Notes under the pieces: model-generated | The model's input: only the letters and a program-made list of their open reading frames with translations | Databases searched by the model: none | Told to the model about the DNA's origin: nothing | Shown: piece after piece, positions 63,031-64,000 of the stretch | Layout: each line of letters opens with the position of its first letter | Numbering within the stretch: the first letter of the stretch is position 1 | NCBI RefSeq assembly: GCF_013116825.1 | Contig: NZ_JABFNS010000014.1 | Coordinates: 1-64,000, forward strand | Length of the DNA: 64,000 nucleotides | Direction of reading: 5' to 3' | Origin: Myxococcus xanthus | Lineage (GTDB): Bacteria > Myxococcota > Myxococcia > Myxococcales > Myxococcaceae | Position numbers and translations under genes: made by a program

Positions 63031-63591
63031 CTACTTGGAGGGCTTCGCCGGAATCCACTTCACGTCTTCCACGCTCGCACGGTGGTTGACCACACGCGCC
63101 AGGACGAAGAGCAGGTCGGAGAGCCTGTTGAGATAGACGACCACCGCCTTCGGAATCTTCCCTTCACGCAGCAGCGGCACCGTGCGGCGCTCGGCGCGGC
63201 GGCAGACGGTGCGCGCCAGGTGCAGCGCGCTCGCGGCCTGCGTGCCGCCGGGCAGGATGAAGTGGGTCATCGGCGGCAGCTCCGCCTCGAAGCCGTCGAT
63301 GGCGCGCTCCATGTCTTCCGCCCACTCAGCCTTCAGCTCGGGGATGTGCGCCGAGGCCTTGGTCCCCTCGGGCGTGGCCAGCACCGCGCCCACCGTGAAG
63401 AGCTGGTCCTGGAGCCGGTGGAGCAGCGCGTCCACGTCCGTGGGCCCCTCGAAGCTCCGCACCAGGCCGATGGTCGCGTTCAGCTCGTCCACCTCCCCAT
63501 ACGCGTCCACACGAACGTCGTCCTTCGCGACGCGTCCGCCACCGAACAGACCGGTCTCTCCGGCATCACCGCTCTTCGTGTAGATTTTCAT
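63031..63591 (-). CDS. Cob(I)alamin adenosyltransferase (PduO/MMAB type)
   Basis: The enzyme adenosylates cob(I)alamin with ATP. MKIYTKSGDAGETGLFGG is the ATP-binding N-terminus, VDAYGEVDELNA and TVCRRAERR contain conserved Asp/Arg residues, and YLNRLSDLLFVLARVVN is the signature near the end. Length 186 is normal. An ATG 21 codons upstream is possible in frame, but the family begins at MKIYT. First gene before queG. Confidence 0.93.
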   Translation of the reverse strand: MKIYTKSGDAGETGLFGGGRVAKDDVRVDAYGEVDELNATIGLVRSFEGPTDVDALLHRLQDQLFTVGAVLATPEGTKASAHIPELKAEWAEDMERAIDGFEAELPPMTHFILPGGTQAASALHLARTVCRRAERRTVPLLREGKIPKAVVVYLNRLSDLLFVLARVVNHRASVEDVKWIPAKPSK

Positions 63592-63649
63592 GCCCCGGCT
63601 TCTAACGGTGCGTGGCGACTGGCGTCCATGAGAAGCCGCAAACCTGCGA

Positions 63650-63659
63650 CACACGTGTG
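63650..63659. promoter_or_regulatory. Palindrome CACACGTGTG in the divergent gap before thyA
   Basis: CACACGTGTG is a 10-bp perfect palindrome between the divergent adenosyltransferase and thyA genes, 59 nt and 81 nt from their respective starts. It is a candidate operator, but short palindromes are common. No clear -10/-35 pair was seen in the 148-nt gap. Confidence 0.25.
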
Positions 63660-63739
63660 GGAGGCCCTACCAGTTTTACCCTGAGCGGTGCCCCTGCTTA
63701 GCGCTTTGAGTCGGACACCGGCTCAGTTACATGGGCCCC

Positions 63740-64000
63740 ATGCAGCCCTATCTGTCCCTGCTCGACCACGTCCTGCACCATGGGGTGAAGAAGGGCGACC
63801 GTACCGGCACGGGGACGCTCAGCGTCTTCGGGCCCCAGCTCCGGTTCGACCTCACGCAAGGCTTCCCGCTCCTCACCACGAAGAAGGTGCACACGAAGTC
63901 CATCCTCCATGAGTTGCTGTGGATGCTCGCGGGGGATACCAACGTGCACACGCTCCAGGCCCAGGGCGTCACCATCTGGGACGAGTGGGCCAACGCCGAC
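63740..64000 (+). CDS. thyA: Thymidylate synthase, 5' part (cut by window end)
   Basis: The 87 codons visible give [30 protein letters not shown] with the phosphate-binding Arg, [14 protein letters not shown] and [14 protein letters not shown], the classic ThyA N-terminus, then WDEWANAD. The catalytic Cys lies beyond the window. The reading frame is intact. The ATG at 63740 matches the usual ThyA start; an ATG at 63731 would add three residues. Confidence 0.95.
   Translation, partial: MQPYLSLLDHVLHHGVKKGDRTGTGTLSVFGPQLRFDLTQGFPLLTTKKVHTKSILHELLWMLAGDTNVHTLQAQGVTIWDEWANAD

Overview
The window reads as chromosomal DNA from a myxobacterium, most likely Myxococcaceae (Myxococcus or Corallococcus type). 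The support is high GC with strongly G/C third codon positions, a very large Ser/Thr kinase fused to an ATPase and helical repeats, a sigma-54 activator with a V4R-like sensor, a long chemoreceptor, a TatC with a big insertion, and many short lipoproteins and membrane proteins of unassigned function. No rRNA, tRNA, CRISPR array, complete insertion sequence or prophage was recognised. About 60 genes fill nearly all of the sequence.

Layout. 1-214: a 26-bp perfect inverted repeat and an AT-richer leader before a sigma-54 activator (215-1852). 1.9-9.8 kb, minus strand: rhomboid-like membrane protein, two tiny proteins, thiolase, membrane protein, DsbA-fold isomerase and the 1236-residue kinase/ATPase. 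9.85-10.64 kb is the longest stretch without a gene. 10.6-14.4 kb, plus strand: single-domain response regulator, DUF488 protein, P5C dehydrogenase (pruA) and an aldose-epimerase-like protein. 14.6-19.4 kb: a LysR regulator divergent from an acyl-CoA dehydrogenase / SDR / APH-type kinase / histidine-phosphatase operon. This set resembles the levulinate (Lva) and ACAD10/11 route for 4-hydroxyacyl-CoAs. 19.4-22.5 kb: AraC-methyltransferase DNA repair protein, NTF2-like protein and MetX-like acyltransferase. 22.4-28.8 kb, minus: RCK channel-like protein, tatC, tatB, MFS transporter, chemoreceptor. 28.9-31.7 kb, plus: HDAC-like deacetylase, SDR, pyrF. 31.6-40.6 kb: class A PBP, RluA pseudouridine synthase, pentapeptide-repeat protein, MOSC protein, MBL nuclease, EamA transporter, and a peptidase-like/GNAT fusion. 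40.7-45.3 kb: Coa1-like protein, acyl-CoA dehydrogenase-etfB-etfA, fructose-6-phosphate aldolase. 45.4-54.2 kb: kdsD-like isomerase facing a tightly packed minus-strand operon (outer-membrane protein, LptM-like lipoprotein, lysA, dapA, dapB, FAH hydrolase, folK, TPR protein). 54.3-64 kb: mutM, M48 protease, YihY membrane protein, MTA phosphorylase, a secreted repeat protein, alkB with a second 2OG oxygenase, EamA transporter, queG, cobalamin adenosyltransferase, and the start of thyA cut by the window edge.

Themes. Acyl-CoA oxidation recurs: thiolase, the Lva-like operon, and acyl-CoA dehydrogenase with its electron-transfer flavoprotein. DNA alkylation and oxidation repair appears three times (AraC-MGMT, mutM, alkB plus partner). 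Envelope biogenesis is represented by TatBC, PBP1A, KdsD, an LptM-like lipoprotein, an outer-membrane barrel and an M48 lipoprotein. Lysine/diaminopimelate synthesis shares an operon with envelope genes.

Nothing here amounts to a clearly new system. The best leads are the Lva-like operon, the TatC periplasmic insertion, the peptidase-like/GNAT fusion, the nested AAATGTC/GACATTT element at 14.45 kb, the duplicated kdsD tail, and a coding-like remnant behind alkB.
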